Shown piece by piece: positions 15,822-25,008 of a DNA stretch of 37,200 nucleotides (the stretch's first letter is position 1; each line of letters opens with the position of its first letter). The DNA comes from CAZYVD01 sp964651045. Its GTDB lineage: Bacteria > Zhuqueibacterota > QNDG01 > DSAB01. A program made the position numbers and the translations under genes. Where the stretch lies: assembly GCA_964651045.1 (NCBI GenBank), contig CAZYVD010000022.1, forward strand, positions 1 through 37,200. The letters run 5' to 3'. The notes below the pieces were generated by a model. The model made no database searches. It saw nothing but the letters and a program-made list of their open reading frames with translations, and was not told the DNA's origin.

Positions 15822-16537
15822 CTTTTCTTTCCCTTCACTTTCTCTGGTCGTTTTTGATTCTGATTCTTTAAATTCATGATTTCCTTTCTCTTTTTTTTCA
15901 ATAAATCCTCCCATCGCTGAATGCCCTCTTTAAAGAGATTCATCTTCTCAAAAAGTATCTGAACCTCATCGATCATACCATTTAATTTTTCATCCACTTC
16001 TTCTTTTGGATATGATTCTAAATTTGACTGAAAATTCAAGAAATCTCTAAAATAGTCCGAAATAGATTTTATCTTTTCCAGTGTATATCCAAAAAGCTGC
16101 AAATCCTTTATAAGCTTACAGATGTAAACATATACATCCGAATAGAGCCGGAATCCTCCCTCACTCCTTGTATCGGGCTCAATGATACCCTTATCTTCCC
16201 AGTACTTAATTGTCCTGCTGCTCACACCAACACGTTCAGCAAGATTCCCTACTGTTAAATAGTGATCTGCCTTTGTTTGTGCGACTCTTCCATCTTGCAC
16301 GCTTGGCAGACCTATCTTCTTTATGATTTTTTTAATATCAGTCAAATTGTACCCTAATTCCAACAACTTTTGGATATGGTTAATCTCCTCTACTGTTGTA
16401 TAAAGATAAAGTGGAACCCTATTTTCTGTATAACCCACAGGACTTATGAGATGAAGCTTCTCCCACTCCTTAAGCGTCTTCTCTGAAACATGTGTCTTTT
16501 CTATCAACTCATCGAGTATAAAAACATTTTCTTTCAT
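15818..16537 (-). CDS. Regulator with two tandem MerR-type domains
   Basis: A 239-residue transcription factor with two winged-helix MerR modules. The first (about 6-75; KTLKEWEKLHLISPVGYTENRVPLY) is divergent. The second (about 92-162; YLTVGNLAERVGVSSRTIKYWEDKG..EPDTRSEGGFRLY) is nearly canonical. A helical segment (about 175-215) for dimerisation and a very basic tail follow. There is no recognisable effector domain or cysteine metal site. One chain with two MerR modules is unusual because MerR proteins normally dimerise to obtain two. It is co-transcribed and coupled with the B12 radical SAM enzyme. Two TACGTATA sites just after its promoter suggest autorepression. Confidence 0.87.
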   Translation of the reverse strand: MKENVFILDELIEKTHVSEKTLKEWEKLHLISPVGYTENRVPLYLYTTVEEINHIQKLLELGYNLTDIKKIIKKIGLPSVQDGRVAQTKADHYLTVGNLAERVGVSSRTIKYWEDKGIIEPDTRSEGGFRLYSDVYVYICKLIKDLQLFGYTLEKIKSISDYFRDFLNFQSNLESYPKEEVDEKLNGMIDEVQILFEKMNLFKEGIQRWEDLLKKKRKEIMNLKNQNQKRPEKVKGKKR

Positions 16538-16546
16538 ACTATCTCC

Positions 16547-16619
16547 ATACGTATATTTACTTCTCTTTATTCTATCAGTGTACGTATAAGAATATAATAA
16601 TTATTTTCCTAATTGTCAA
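16547..16619 (-). promoter_or_regulatory. Promoter and candidate operators of the MerR-radical SAM pair
   Basis: On the minus strand TTGACA (16614-16619), a 17-base spacer and TATATT (16591-16596) make a near-consensus promoter. Downstream of it two copies of TACGTATA (plus-strand coordinates 16549-16556 and 16581-16588) lie 32 bases apart; the first is within the palindrome ATACGTAT. Their place after the -10 fits repression rather than classic MerR spacer activation. Confidence 0.7.
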
Positions 16620-16820
16620 CACTAGATTGTGGCATTCTGAATGATCAGTACTTTTCTATCACTTTAAAGTAAAGATTAACCGAAGAGAACCTAAAGCAAT
16701 ATTAAATTTTAAACAAATTTTGTGGGAAGAAGAATGGATAAAAAGCAGAAGGGGAATCTAACCAGTGTTTTTGGCAGGGCTCTATAACACTAAAGAACCG
16801 ACTAAAAGAGAATTATTTAT

Positions 16821-17165
16821 TCAACCATTGTAAACCCTTGCCTTAAATACAAAAGATGTAAAGAATTCTATGACAAATCCCCAAATCATTCCCATGACAG
16901 AATAAGAAATAAGATTTGCTTCATTATAGATCAGTGGATAGACTGGAAGCCCGACAACAAATCCTATTAACAGACCATGTAACGGCCAGGAAATAGGAAG
17001 AGCTGATATTCCAATAACAAATCCAAGCAATGTTCTATGGAATAGAATCATGAAGAATTCAACCATGTTGAGATCCGCACCCAGCAGATAGTTCCCACCT
17101 GTAAAACAACCAACACCAGAAACAACTCCAAATAGTGTTGCAATTATGACTCTTTTTGATTTCAT
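16821..17165 (-). CDS. Small integral membrane protein
   Basis: A 114-residue protein with four predicted membrane segments (about 5-25, 33-55, 58-80 and 88-110). Gly-rich stretches include TLFGVVSGVGCFTGG and HRTLLGFVIGISALP. I do not recognise a named family and assign no function. The ATG at 17165 follows GAGGAG by six bases; an upstream in-frame TTG has no such box. It is a single gene. Between its end and the MerR promoter (16620-16820) there is only AT-rich sequence and a possible 17-codon frame that I do not accept as a gene. Confidence 0.7.
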   Translation of the reverse strand: MKSKRVIIATLFGVVSGVGCFTGGNYLLGADLNMVEFFMILFHRTLLGFVIGISALPISWPLHGLLIGFVVGLPVYPLIYNEANLISYSVMGMIWGFVIEFFTSFVFKARVYNG

Positions 17166-17210
17166 GAACTTCTCCTCAAAAGACAATAATGAGTCTATCT
17201 ATCATCTAGC

Positions 17211-17250
17211 AAAAAAAATGGCCCCCAATAAAAAACATCAGGGACCATTT
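17211..17250 (-). terminator. Intrinsic terminator after serC
   Basis: On the minus strand AAATGGTCCC pairs with GGGGGCCATTT (about ten pairs, one G-T) and is followed by a run of eight T. It lies about 14 bases past the serC stop and closes the operon that begins at 24854. Confidence 0.85.
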
Positions 17251-17263
17251 CTCAAAGACTCTC

Positions 17264-18352
17264 CTAACCATTCTTTTTTACAAAATCGTTCATGAATTCC
17301 GCGAGCTCCTCAACACCCTTCAATGGCATTGCATTGTACATTGAAACACGTATGCCACCAACCGATCTGTGTCCCTTCAAACCGCCAAATCCTGCACTCT
17401 TTGCCTGTGATATGAATTCTGCTTCCAACTCCTCTGTAGGCAGCCGGAATGTTGCATTCATAAGAGAACGGCTTTCTGGCTCAACTGTTCCTCTATAAAA
17501 ATCTTTATGAGCATCGATTGTACTATAGAGAAGCTGTGCCTTCTCTCTGTTCTCCTTTTCAATGCTTTCAAGACCACCCTTATCCTTTACCCACTCCAGA
17601 ACCAGCTTCATCAGGTATACAGAGTATGTTGGTGGAGTATTAAATGTTGAATCCTTCTCAACATGAGTCTTATATTTAAGCAGAGTCGGAATATCATCTC
17701 TCGACATCTCTACAAGATCATCTCTTATTATCACTACAGTAACACCTGATGGTCCGAGATTTTTCTGTGCGCCCGCGTAAATCAAACCAAAGTTCGACCA
17801 GTCTATTCTCCGCGATAGTATATCACTCGACATATCTGCAACTATTGGCACGCCTCCCGATTCGGGAAAAGACTGCCACTGAGTGCCTGCAATTGTGTTG
17901 TTTGATGTTATGTGAAGATAAACAGCATTTGGATCCAGCTTCAGTTCATCAGCACGAGGTATTCTGTTAAAGTTATTTTCCTCAGAAGATGCTGCTACGT
18001 TTGCCTTTCCAATAATAGTGGCCTCCTTTATGGCCTTCTTTGACCAAGAGCCTGTGATAATATAATCGGCAGAACGGTCTTGGGTCAGCAAATTCATTGG
18101 TACCATGGCAAACTGAAGACTGGCGCCTCCCTGCAGGAAAAGTACCTTATAATTTTCAGGGATCCCGAAAAGTTCTATGAGAAGCGACTTTGCCCTCTCA
18201 TGAATTTCGGCATACTCTTTTGATCTGTGGCTTAATTCCATCACTGCCATACCAGTACCATTGTAGTCTGGAATCTCCTCTCGGGCCTTTTCGAGAACTG
18301 GAAGGGGAAGGGTTGCTGGGCCTGGATTAAAGTTCCAAATTCTATGTGCCAT
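17264..18352 (-). CDS. serC: Phosphoserine aminotransferase
   Basis: A 362-residue class V, PLP-dependent aminotransferase. It converts 3-phosphohydroxypyruvate and glutamate to phosphoserine in serine biosynthesis, and can serve pyridoxal phosphate synthesis. It shows the typical start FNPGPATLPLPVLEKA, LFLQGGASLQFAMVP for cofactor phosphate binding, and the PLP lysine in YAGAQKNLGPSGV. Length is normal. I take the ATG (MAHRIW) preceded by GAAGGAG; the seven extra codons upstream lie across the serA stop. It follows serA by 14 bases and is the last gene before the terminator. Confidence 0.96.
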   Translation of the reverse strand: MAHRIWNFNPGPATLPLPVLEKAREEIPDYNGTGMAVMELSHRSKEYAEIHERAKSLLIELFGIPENYKVLFLQGGASLQFAMVPMNLLTQDRSADYIITGSWSKKAIKEATIIGKANVAASSEENNFNRIPRADELKLDPNAVYLHITSNNTIAGTQWQSFPESGGVPIVADMSSDILSRRIDWSNFGLIYAGAQKNLGPSGVTVVIIRDDLVEMSRDDIPTLLKYKTHVEKDSTFNTPPTYSVYLMKLVLEWVKDKGGLESIEKENREKAQLLYSTIDAHKDFYRGTVEPESRSLMNATFRLPTEELEAEFISQAKSAGFGGLKGHRSVGGIRVSMYNAMPLKGVEELAEFMNDFVKKNG

Positions 18353-18366
18353 TTTTATCTCCTTCT

Positions 18367-19239
18367 TTAGCATTTAAAATTTTCAAGAATTTTAATAATT
18401 ATGTCACCAATTCTCAAAAGATTTTCCTTGGAAGAAGCACCTATGTGAGGGGTAAGTTGTACATTTGGAGCCTTCAGAAGCGGACAATCTTGAGGAGGTG
18501 GATCTGAATACCACACATCATTCGCATATACCCTGATCTTACCACTGCTTAATGCCTCTGCCACATCCTCTTCTACTACACATTTGCCCCTGCCTGTGTT
18601 TATTATTACTACTCCATCCTTCATCTTAGAAATAGTATCCCTGTTGATCATACCCTTTGTTTCATCTGTGAGTGGAACATGTAAAGAGATGTAATCAGAC
18701 TCTGCAAGAACTTTATCAAGTGGCAATAGCTCTGCCACATCTGACCTTTCAATATATTTATCATAAGCAATCACCCGCATACCAAACGCGATCGCTCTTT
18801 TTGCCACCTCTGTTCCGATTCGGCCCACACCAATCAGCCCCAATGTTTTTCCCATCAATTCAGTCCGCTTAAGCTGTTTCTTCTCCCATTTCCCAGCCAT
18901 CATGCTGTTGTGTGCCTCTATCAGCCGGTTAGGTACTGCAAGCATGTGTGCGAATGCAAGCTCTGCAACAGCCACACTGGATGCTTCAGGAGTATTTTTA
19001 ACTGTGATTCCCTTCTCCTTTGCATATTCCAAATCGATGTTATCGAGTCCTACACCACCCCTGATGATCAACTTTAGATTCTTCGCACTATCTATATACT
19101 CTCTGGTGCATTTTGTCTTGCTTCTGACAAGAACAACATCAACCTCTGGAAGCTTAGATTTATCCTCTGTTACCTCCCCAAACTTTTTCAACCTCTCCGG
19201 AAGTGATGGATCAAAAGCATCAGATATGAGAATCTTCAT
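18367..19239 (-). CDS. serA: D-3-phosphoglycerate dehydrogenase, short form
   Basis: A 290-residue D-2-hydroxyacid dehydrogenase, placed as 3-phosphoglycerate dehydrogenase by its SerC neighbour. It shows a substrate-side N domain (IIRGGVGLDNID), a Rossmann nucleotide site (GLIGVGRIGTEVAKRA), the INTGRGK motif with the catalytic Arg, and TPHIGASSKEN with the catalytic His. It lacks the C-terminal ACT domain that gives serine feedback inhibition in long forms. ATG start; AGGAGG lies close upstream. It lies between DUF1015 and serC. Confidence 0.92.
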   Translation of the reverse strand: MKILISDAFDPSLPERLKKFGEVTEDKSKLPEVDVVLVRSKTKCTREYIDSAKNLKLIIRGGVGLDNIDLEYAKEKGITVKNTPEASSVAVAELAFAHMLAVPNRLIEAHNSMMAGKWEKKQLKRTELMGKTLGLIGVGRIGTEVAKRAIAFGMRVIAYDKYIERSDVAELLPLDKVLAESDYISLHVPLTDETKGMINRDTISKMKDGVVIINTGRGKCVVEEDVAEALSSGKIRVYANDVWYSDPPPQDCPLLKAPNVQLTPHIGASSKENLLRIGDIIIKILENFKC

Positions 19240-19269
19240 AATAAATCCTCCATATTATTATTGTTATGA

Positions 19270-20517
19270 TTACTCAAGCATATGAACAACTACCCCACTT
19301 GCAAGTTTCGGTTCAAACCATGTAGACTTCGGCGGCATTACCTTGCCGGCATCGGCAACAGACAGGAGTTGAGCGATCCCTGTTGGATACATCGAAAAAG
19401 CAACTGCAAAATCTCCGCTGTTAACAAGACGCTCCAGCTCCTCCATGCCCCTTATACCGCCAACAAATTCGATCCTCTTATCCGTACGGGGATTATTGAT
19501 TCCAAGAACGGGTGATAAAAGATTGTTCTGCAAAATCGCAACATCGAGACTTTCCACTGGATCATCTGAATCGAAAGACCCATCTCTTGCCTCCATTACA
19601 TACCACCTCCCACCCAGGTACATCCCAAATTTGTGAATCGCATCTGGACGATATGGTCCGCCTCTTTCATAGGGCTTTACATCAAAATTTGCAGAAATCT
19701 TTTTTAAAAAATCTCTCTCTGAAAGACCATTCAAATCCCTGACTACACGATTGTAATCAAGAATCTGCATCTGATTATCTGGAAATATCACGCATAGAAA
19801 ATAGTTGTACTCTTCCTCTCCAGTGTGATTGGGATTCTCTTTCTTTAAAAGATCACAAACACGAACAGCAGCCGCAGATCGGTGGTGACCATCTGCAACA
19901 TACAAAGCATCTACCCCTTCAAACGATTTTTTTATCTTCTGAATCAACTCATCGCTGTCGACTATATATAACGTATGCACTACATCATGATCACCTGTAA
20001 ACTCATAAACCGGCTTCTTCTCAACAGCCTCTTCTATCAACAGATCAATCTCGCCATTATAGCGATATGTTAGAAATACAGGTCCTGTCTGTGCCATTAG
20101 ACTCCTGATATGGTTCATTCTATCTTCTTCTTTGTCGGGTCTGGTATGCTCGTGCTTCTTGATTCGATTTTCAACATAATCTTCAACAGAGGCCACTGCC
20201 ACAACTCCTGTCTGCTGATGACTACCCATTTTTAATTTATAGATATAAAAACAGGGCCTCTTGTCCTGAATCAATATCTTTTTCTTTCTCAGTTCATGGA
20301 AGTTTTTGCCAGCAGTCTCATATACTATGGGATCGTGGAGATCAATCGAAGGTTCAAGATCGATTTCTGGTTTGATTACATGTAAAAAAGAATATGGATT
20401 TCCCTTTGCTCTCTCTCTTGCCTCCTCAGAACTCAGCACGTCATAAGGAGGGGAGGCAACTCTACTTATCATTTCTGGGATTGGTCTGACTCCTCGAAAC
20501 GGTCTGATATGCGCCAT
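19270..20517 (-). CDS. DUF1015 family protein linked to serine biosynthesis
   Basis: A 415-residue DUF1015 protein. Recognisable features are IRPFRGVRP at the start, SPPYDVLSSEEA (about 21-32), the KHEHTRPDKEEDR segment and the strictly conserved VADGHHRSAAA. The DGHHR motif recalls ParB/sulfiredoxin-fold phosphotransferases such as the archaeal serine kinase SerK, which suggests phosphate chemistry on serine. Being followed by serA and serC, with no serB in the window, it may supply or recycle phosphoserine; this is inference. The ATG at 20517 follows GAGGAG by six bases, and a 13-codon upstream extension lacks such a box. Confidence 0.88.
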   Translation of the reverse strand: MAHIRPFRGVRPIPEMISRVASPPYDVLSSEEARERAKGNPYSFLHVIKPEIDLEPSIDLHDPIVYETAGKNFHELRKKKILIQDKRPCFYIYKLKMGSHQQTGVVAVASVEDYVENRIKKHEHTRPDKEEDRMNHIRSLMAQTGPVFLTYRYNGEIDLLIEEAVEKKPVYEFTGDHDVVHTLYIVDSDELIQKIKKSFEGVDALYVADGHHRSAAAVRVCDLLKKENPNHTGEEEYNYFLCVIFPDNQMQILDYNRVVRDLNGLSERDFLKKISANFDVKPYERGGPYRPDAIHKFGMYLGGRWYVMEARDGSFDSDDPVESLDVAILQNNLLSPVLGINNPRTDKRIEFVGGIRGMEELERLVNSGDFAVAFSMYPTGIAQLLSVADAGKVMPPKSTWFEPKLASGVVVHMLE

Positions 20518-20552
20518 ACAGCTCTCCTCATTTTTTCTCTTATCCTTTAACC

Positions 20553-20639
20553 TCAAGCCTTTTTCTTTTTCTTACGCTCTTTCCTTTTCCTGCGAAGCTG
20601 AACTCTGCGGCGTTTCTGCTTACTCTTGCTTCTTCCCAT
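20553..20639 (-). CDS. 28-residue extremely basic mini-protein
   Basis: ATG at 20639 after GAGGGA (six-base spacing) encodes 28 residues, of which 10 are Lys and 8 Arg: it begins MGRSKSKQKRRR and ends RKKKKKA. It is too short for routine ORF calling. Composition and size recall tiny ribosome-associated proteins (bTHX-like or AURKAIP1/COX24-type), but I cannot assign it to either. It lies 113 bases past RNase G and 35 bases before DUF1015, on the same strand. Its good ribosome-binding site and clean stop support a real gene; function is unknown, with binding to RNA or ribosome the obvious guess. Confidence 0.65.
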   Translation of the reverse strand: MGRSKSKQKRRRVQLRRKRKERKKKKKA

Positions 20640-20752
20640 ATATTTCCCTCTAATTTTACTGTTTGAATAACAATTTAATTTTTATTGACTTGAATGATGA
20701 ACTCTTTAGAATTTAACAATTTATTATTGAAAAATCAACATGAAACTGGTAT

Positions 20753-22258
20753 TCATGCCTTCTTTATAACCTTCCGTGGTAATAGCTCAAAATCTTCATC
20801 CCTTAACCCCTCATCTATAACCATCTTGATTGTTACCAGATTCCTTATCATTATTCTATTGAGACGATTCTTCAGCCCCTCAGATAGATATTCTGCCAAT
20901 CCTGGATTTACTTTTAATATAAAACGGCGTATCCCCTCATTGCATTTCAGGCTCTGTATCTTCCTCTCTATTGCAGATATTATTGTATTCTTCACAGGAA
21001 CCCTTCCCAATCCATTGCATCTCGGACATGGCTGGCTGTATTGATATAAGAGACTCGGCCTAACCCTCTCCCTGGTAAGCTGGACAATACCAAATTTACT
21101 CATAGGAAGAATATCAAATGCTGCACGGTCTTTCTTCAACTCCTTTTTGAGTTCTGATACAACCTTTTTCCGATTCTTTTCGTCTCTCAGGTCTATGAAG
21201 TCAATTACAATTATACCACCGCAATCGCGCAGCCTTAGCTGTCGGCCTATCACTCGTGCGGCCTCAAGGTCAATCTTAAGCGAATTTTTCTCATGATCTT
21301 TCTCTTTTATCGACCTTCCGCTGTTTACATCGATGACAACCATGGCTTCAGTCTGATCAAAGATGATATATCCACCGCCCTTTATCCAGATCTTTCTCGA
21401 AAGGCTTCTGTTTATCTCTTCCTCTATCTTATAGTGATCAAATATTGGTACCTTTTCCTTATACAGCTCTAATTTATCCACAAGAGATGGCGATACATCC
21501 TTTAAATATTTTTTAATCTTTATGAATAGCTTCCTAGAATCTACAACGAGTCTGTCTATATCGGGCGAGAAGATATCTCTTATCACACTCGAGGTCATTC
21601 CCATATCTTTGTAAATACGCCGAGGCCTGCTCTCTTTTTTAATCTCATCCTCAACCTTGTTCCAAACTCTGAGAAGCGTTTCAAGATCTGAATTCAAACT
21701 TCTCACATCTTTTCCAACAGCTACTGTCCTTATGATTATGCCAAACCCATCTGGTTTAATGGACTTTGCAATCACACGAAGCCTTCTTCTCTCATTCGGG
21801 TCAACAATCTTTCTTGATATACCTATCTTTCTATCATTAGGAATTAGCACAATGAATCTTCCAGGCAGAGAAATAGATGTTGTAAGTCTGGCACCCTTCC
21901 CTCCCATCGGCTCCTTTGTAATCTGTACAACAACTCTCTGTCCTACCTTCAGCAGCAACTCTTTTGACTCATCCGCCTTACCTTTCTTTTTTTTATCTGT
22001 ATATACAACTCTTTCTGCAACTGCACTGTACTCCCTCTCTGCATCCTCAAACGGAAGGAAACCATTCTGTTCGAGTCCTATATCAACAAATGCCGCCTGA
22101 ATTCCTTCAATAACATTTGTTATCATGCCAACATAGATGTCTCCGACCATTCGCTCTCTGTCGGGCTGTTCCATATATAGTTCTACAAGCTGCCCATCCT
22201 CAACAATTGCTATGCGAGTCTGGTCATATGCAGCGTTTATTAAAATCTCTTTCTCCAT
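20753..22258 (-). CDS. rng: Ribonuclease E/G family protein
   Basis: A 501-residue single-strand endoribonuclease of RNase G size, acting in rRNA maturation and mRNA decay. An N-terminal S1 domain (about 36-125; GDIYVGMITNVIEGIQAAFVDIG) carries a charged insertion (YTDKKKKGKADESKE). The DNase-I-like catalytic core shows MVVIDVNSGRS and GIIVIDFIDLRDEKNR, with the Mg-binding Asp residues. The zinc-link CPRCNGLGRVP is near residue 415. There is no long C-terminal scaffold, so no RNase E degradosome platform. It starts ten bases after the radical SAM gene, and such pairing is common in diverse bacteria. Confidence 0.93.
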   Translation of the reverse strand: MEKEILINAAYDQTRIAIVEDGQLVELYMEQPDRERMVGDIYVGMITNVIEGIQAAFVDIGLEQNGFLPFEDAEREYSAVAERVVYTDKKKKGKADESKELLLKVGQRVVVQITKEPMGGKGARLTTSISLPGRFIVLIPNDRKIGISRKIVDPNERRRLRVIAKSIKPDGFGIIIRTVAVGKDVRSLNSDLETLLRVWNKVEDEIKKESRPRRIYKDMGMTSSVIRDIFSPDIDRLVVDSRKLFIKIKKYLKDVSPSLVDKLELYKEKVPIFDHYKIEEEINRSLSRKIWIKGGGYIIFDQTEAMVVIDVNSGRSIKEKDHEKNSLKIDLEAARVIGRQLRLRDCGGIIVIDFIDLRDEKNRKKVVSELKKELKKDRAAFDILPMSKFGIVQLTRERVRPSLLYQYSQPCPRCNGLGRVPVKNTIISAIERKIQSLKCNEGIRRFILKVNPGLAEYLSEGLKNRLNRIMIRNLVTIKMVIDEGLRDEDFELLPRKVIKKA

Positions 22259-22268
22259 AGCTCTTTTC

Positions 22269-24854
22269 CTATATTACCTCCATGGGTGTGATCCGCCTTC
22301 CATGACTCTCAATAAAAAGTCCTGTTCTGCATATCTCAAATCTCATAAATTCCCAGTAGTAGTTAAATAAGGCCTTCAATACCTCATCCACACGTGCAGT
22401 CCCCTGAGGGTCAAGACGGGTTGTTAAAAAAATATCTCCATTTTTTATATACATTTCCAAAACATATGGACGTATGTCTACCTCTTTACTGGCTCTTCCC
22501 TTTTTTCTTGTAATTCGATATGAGTTTTTTTTCATAAAATCATCAATAAACTCTTTGATCTTATCCTCAGTAAGCGGGCCTTCTACTCTTATTCTATATG
22601 TGGAAAGATTTATTGAATTGTTTAACGATTCCACATACCCAAATACTTCCTTGAATCTAATCACCTTCAGGCCATGGGGAAGAGATCGGTTTAACAGTCT
22701 AACAAAATTTCTACCCGGCCTTCTGACTATTTCTACATCAATATACTCAACACGGCTCATGAATCCCAGAGCAAGAGGGGGACCGGATGATATTTTGGGA
22801 CGAGCGTGATAACCCTGCGACATTACGATCTGAACATTTGCCCTTCTAAAACCGCGCATCAAGATGCGAATTGTATCGAGGTGAGAGGTGAACCTTGCAG
22901 GCCTTCCCTTTCGATACTGTATCCTGACTCTATATCTCTTACCACCATTGATTGTCTTTATTGAGTGATCTTCAAAATCTTTTCTCAATGAAACTCTTCT
23001 ATTTATATCCTCCTTTCGCACATTGCCTTTGATTATTTCCTGACACACAGGATGTTGTCGCAATCCACAGCCTGTACAACCTGCCAACCTGCAGTCAGGT
23101 GTCGTATTACCTGTTAACGACTTCTCCCTCTCTTTTATAAGAAACGATTTTAACACTCCCTTGCTGAGATGATCCCAGGGAAGAGCATCTGTCGTAGATT
23201 TAGAGTTCAAATAGTCATCAATGCTAAGATTCTCTTTTTGAAATGCATCGAGCCATAAGTGAAAATTAAATCTGTCTGACCATGCTTCGAATCTACTACC
23301 CATCTTCCATGCTCTATAGATGACACTGCTTAATCTTCTATCTCCTCTTCCAAGCACGGCCTCAAGAATTGACACTTCGGGCCCGCGCCAGTTCAGCTTT
23401 ATTCTTTTTGATTTTATATTATGTCTGATAAATAAGATTTTCTCATTGAGGAGTTTAATGCTGTTCATAGATTCCCACTGAAAAGGAGTATGGGGCTTTG
23501 GGCAGAACGGTGAGATTGAGACCGTAATCTGTCCCCTCTCGCCTGTTATTCTGGATGTTGCTATTCTATTAATCTGTTCAACTATTCCTTCAAGATCTTC
23601 CCACCTCTCACTCGGCAGCCCGATCATATAATAGAGCTTTATCCTCGTCCATCCCTTTTTATAGGCCTGCTTAATTGCATCGAAAAGTTCATCCTCATCA
23701 ATGTTTTTGTTTATAACATCACAGAGGCGCCTTGATCCTGCTTCCGGTGCCAGCGTCAGGCCGCTTCGTTTAAAATCCACTAAGAAATCCGCAACATTAA
23801 ACTTAAATATATCGGGTCGTATCGATGGAAGAGAAATAGAAATATGGTCGATCTTCTTTAGATTATAGATCAACTCAAAAAGATCGTCATAATCTGAAGT
23901 AGATAGGGAGACGAGCGACACCTCCTCATATCCAGTATTTTTCAATACTTCACTGGCATGCTTCAGCAGATCGTTAAGACTCCTCTGCCTGAGAGGCCGA
24001 TAAATAATTCCTGCATTACAAAATCTGCATCCGCGACTGCATCCACGCATTATCTCTAATGAGAAACGATCGTGCGTTACCTCGATCAGCGGAACAAGGG
24101 GCTTATCCGGATAATTCTGATTTGGCAGGCTCTCCTCTATCCTTGCACTTATCTTTTCAGGTATTCCATCCTCAACAGGGGAAATGGTGATAAATCTGTT
24201 ATGTGAATCATAATCTGCCTTATAAAAAGAGGGAACGTATACTCCATCTAAGGTTGAAAGAAGCCTGAGTATCTCCTTTCTGTCCAGATTCTCCAGTTTT
24301 GCCTTTCTCAACAGCCTTGCAATCTCTACTACGACCCCTTCACCATCTCCAAGCACAACACAATCCAGAAAATCTGCAATGGGCTCAACATTGAATGCAC
24401 ATGGACCACCGGCTACCACAATAGGATCTTTTGGCCCCCTCTGTTCACTGCGGATCGGGACCGACGACAGATCTAGAAGATTAAGAATGTTCGTATAGTG
24501 GAGTTCATACTGAAGAGTTATTCCTATCATGTCAAACTTATTTATCGGTAATTTTGACTCAAGAGAAAAAAGAGGTATCCGGGCGCTTCTCATCCGATCT
24601 TCCATATCAATCCATGGTGAATATACACGCTCAGCTAATATCCAGTCATGGCTGTTGAGTATATGATACAGTATTCCTAATCCGAGATGCGACATCCCAA
24701 TTTCATAAAGATCTGGGAAGGCTAAAACGATGTGTACTGCTGTCTCCTCCCACGACTTTTTTACTACATTATATTCATTGCCGACATAGCGTCCCGGGCG
24801 TACAACGCTATCAAGTATTCTATCTATCTTCTCTTTTAAATCTGAGTTATTCAT
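22269..24854 (-). CDS. TIGR03960 radical SAM protein fused to DUF2344
   Basis: An 861-residue fusion. The N-terminal part (about 1-620) is a B12-domain-like radical SAM protein of the TIGR03960 type: LYEIGMSHLGLGILYHILN near the start, GGPCAFNVEPIADFLD, and a radical SAM CSRGCRFC near residue 275. The C-terminal part (about 650-861) is DUF2344/TIGR03936: YRVRIQYRKGRPARFTSHLD and SQGYHARPKIS. A cysteine-rich linker (CRLAGCTGCGLRQHPVC) may hold another metal centre. In many bacteria these are separate neighbouring genes beside RNase G; the reaction is unknown and an RNA-related role is inference. I use the ATG at 24854 (MNNSDLKEK); an upstream TTG extension is hydrophobic and unlikely. Confidence 0.88.
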   Translation of the reverse strand: MNNSDLKEKIDRILDSVVRPGRYVGNEYNVVKKSWEETAVHIVLAFPDLYEIGMSHLGLGILYHILNSHDWILAERVYSPWIDMEDRMRSARIPLFSLESKLPINKFDMIGITLQYELHYTNILNLLDLSSVPIRSEQRGPKDPIVVAGGPCAFNVEPIADFLDCVVLGDGEGVVVEIARLLRKAKLENLDRKEILRLLSTLDGVYVPSFYKADYDSHNRFITISPVEDGIPEKISARIEESLPNQNYPDKPLVPLIEVTHDRFSLEIMRGCSRGCRFCNAGIIYRPLRQRSLNDLLKHASEVLKNTGYEEVSLVSLSTSDYDDLFELIYNLKKIDHISISLPSIRPDIFKFNVADFLVDFKRSGLTLAPEAGSRRLCDVINKNIDEDELFDAIKQAYKKGWTRIKLYYMIGLPSERWEDLEGIVEQINRIATSRITGERGQITVSISPFCPKPHTPFQWESMNSIKLLNEKILFIRHNIKSKRIKLNWRGPEVSILEAVLGRGDRRLSSVIYRAWKMGSRFEAWSDRFNFHLWLDAFQKENLSIDDYLNSKSTTDALPWDHLSKGVLKSFLIKEREKSLTGNTTPDCRLAGCTGCGLRQHPVCQEIIKGNVRKEDINRRVSLRKDFEDHSIKTINGGKRYRVRIQYRKGRPARFTSHLDTIRILMRGFRRANVQIVMSQGYHARPKISSGPPLALGFMSRVEYIDVEIVRRPGRNFVRLLNRSLPHGLKVIRFKEVFGYVESLNNSINLSTYRIRVEGPLTEDKIKEFIDDFMKKNSYRITRKKGRASKEVDIRPYVLEMYIKNGDIFLTTRLDPQGTARVDEVLKALFNYYWEFMRFEICRTGLFIESHGRRITPMEVI

Positions 24855-24944
24855 CTTCTCGTTTAATTTATGAAAGAATAAACATACCTGCAAGAAGAAA
24901 CTAACCAAATCAATTTGATCAATTTCAATATGTTTGGATTAAAC

Positions 24945-24973
24945 TTGACAATATGTATCTTTTTTTATATATT
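24945..24973 (+). promoter_or_regulatory. Promoter for the small membrane protein and tRNA-Val
   Basis: TTGACA (24945-24950), a 17-base spacer and TATATT (24968-24973) lie in the divergent gap. The first gene (25009) has GGGAGG about 13 bases ahead of its ATG. The tRNA follows the stop by five bases and is probably on the same transcript. Confidence 0.65.
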
Positions 24974-25008
24974 TTTAATCAATATACAGGGAGGAAATAA
25001 TAGATAAG

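Noticed and set aside
16734..16787. Possible 17-codon plus frame (MDKKQKGNLTSV..) with GGAAG ahead
   Set aside because: Too short and without promoter or conservation evidence; may be the debris of a longer gene.
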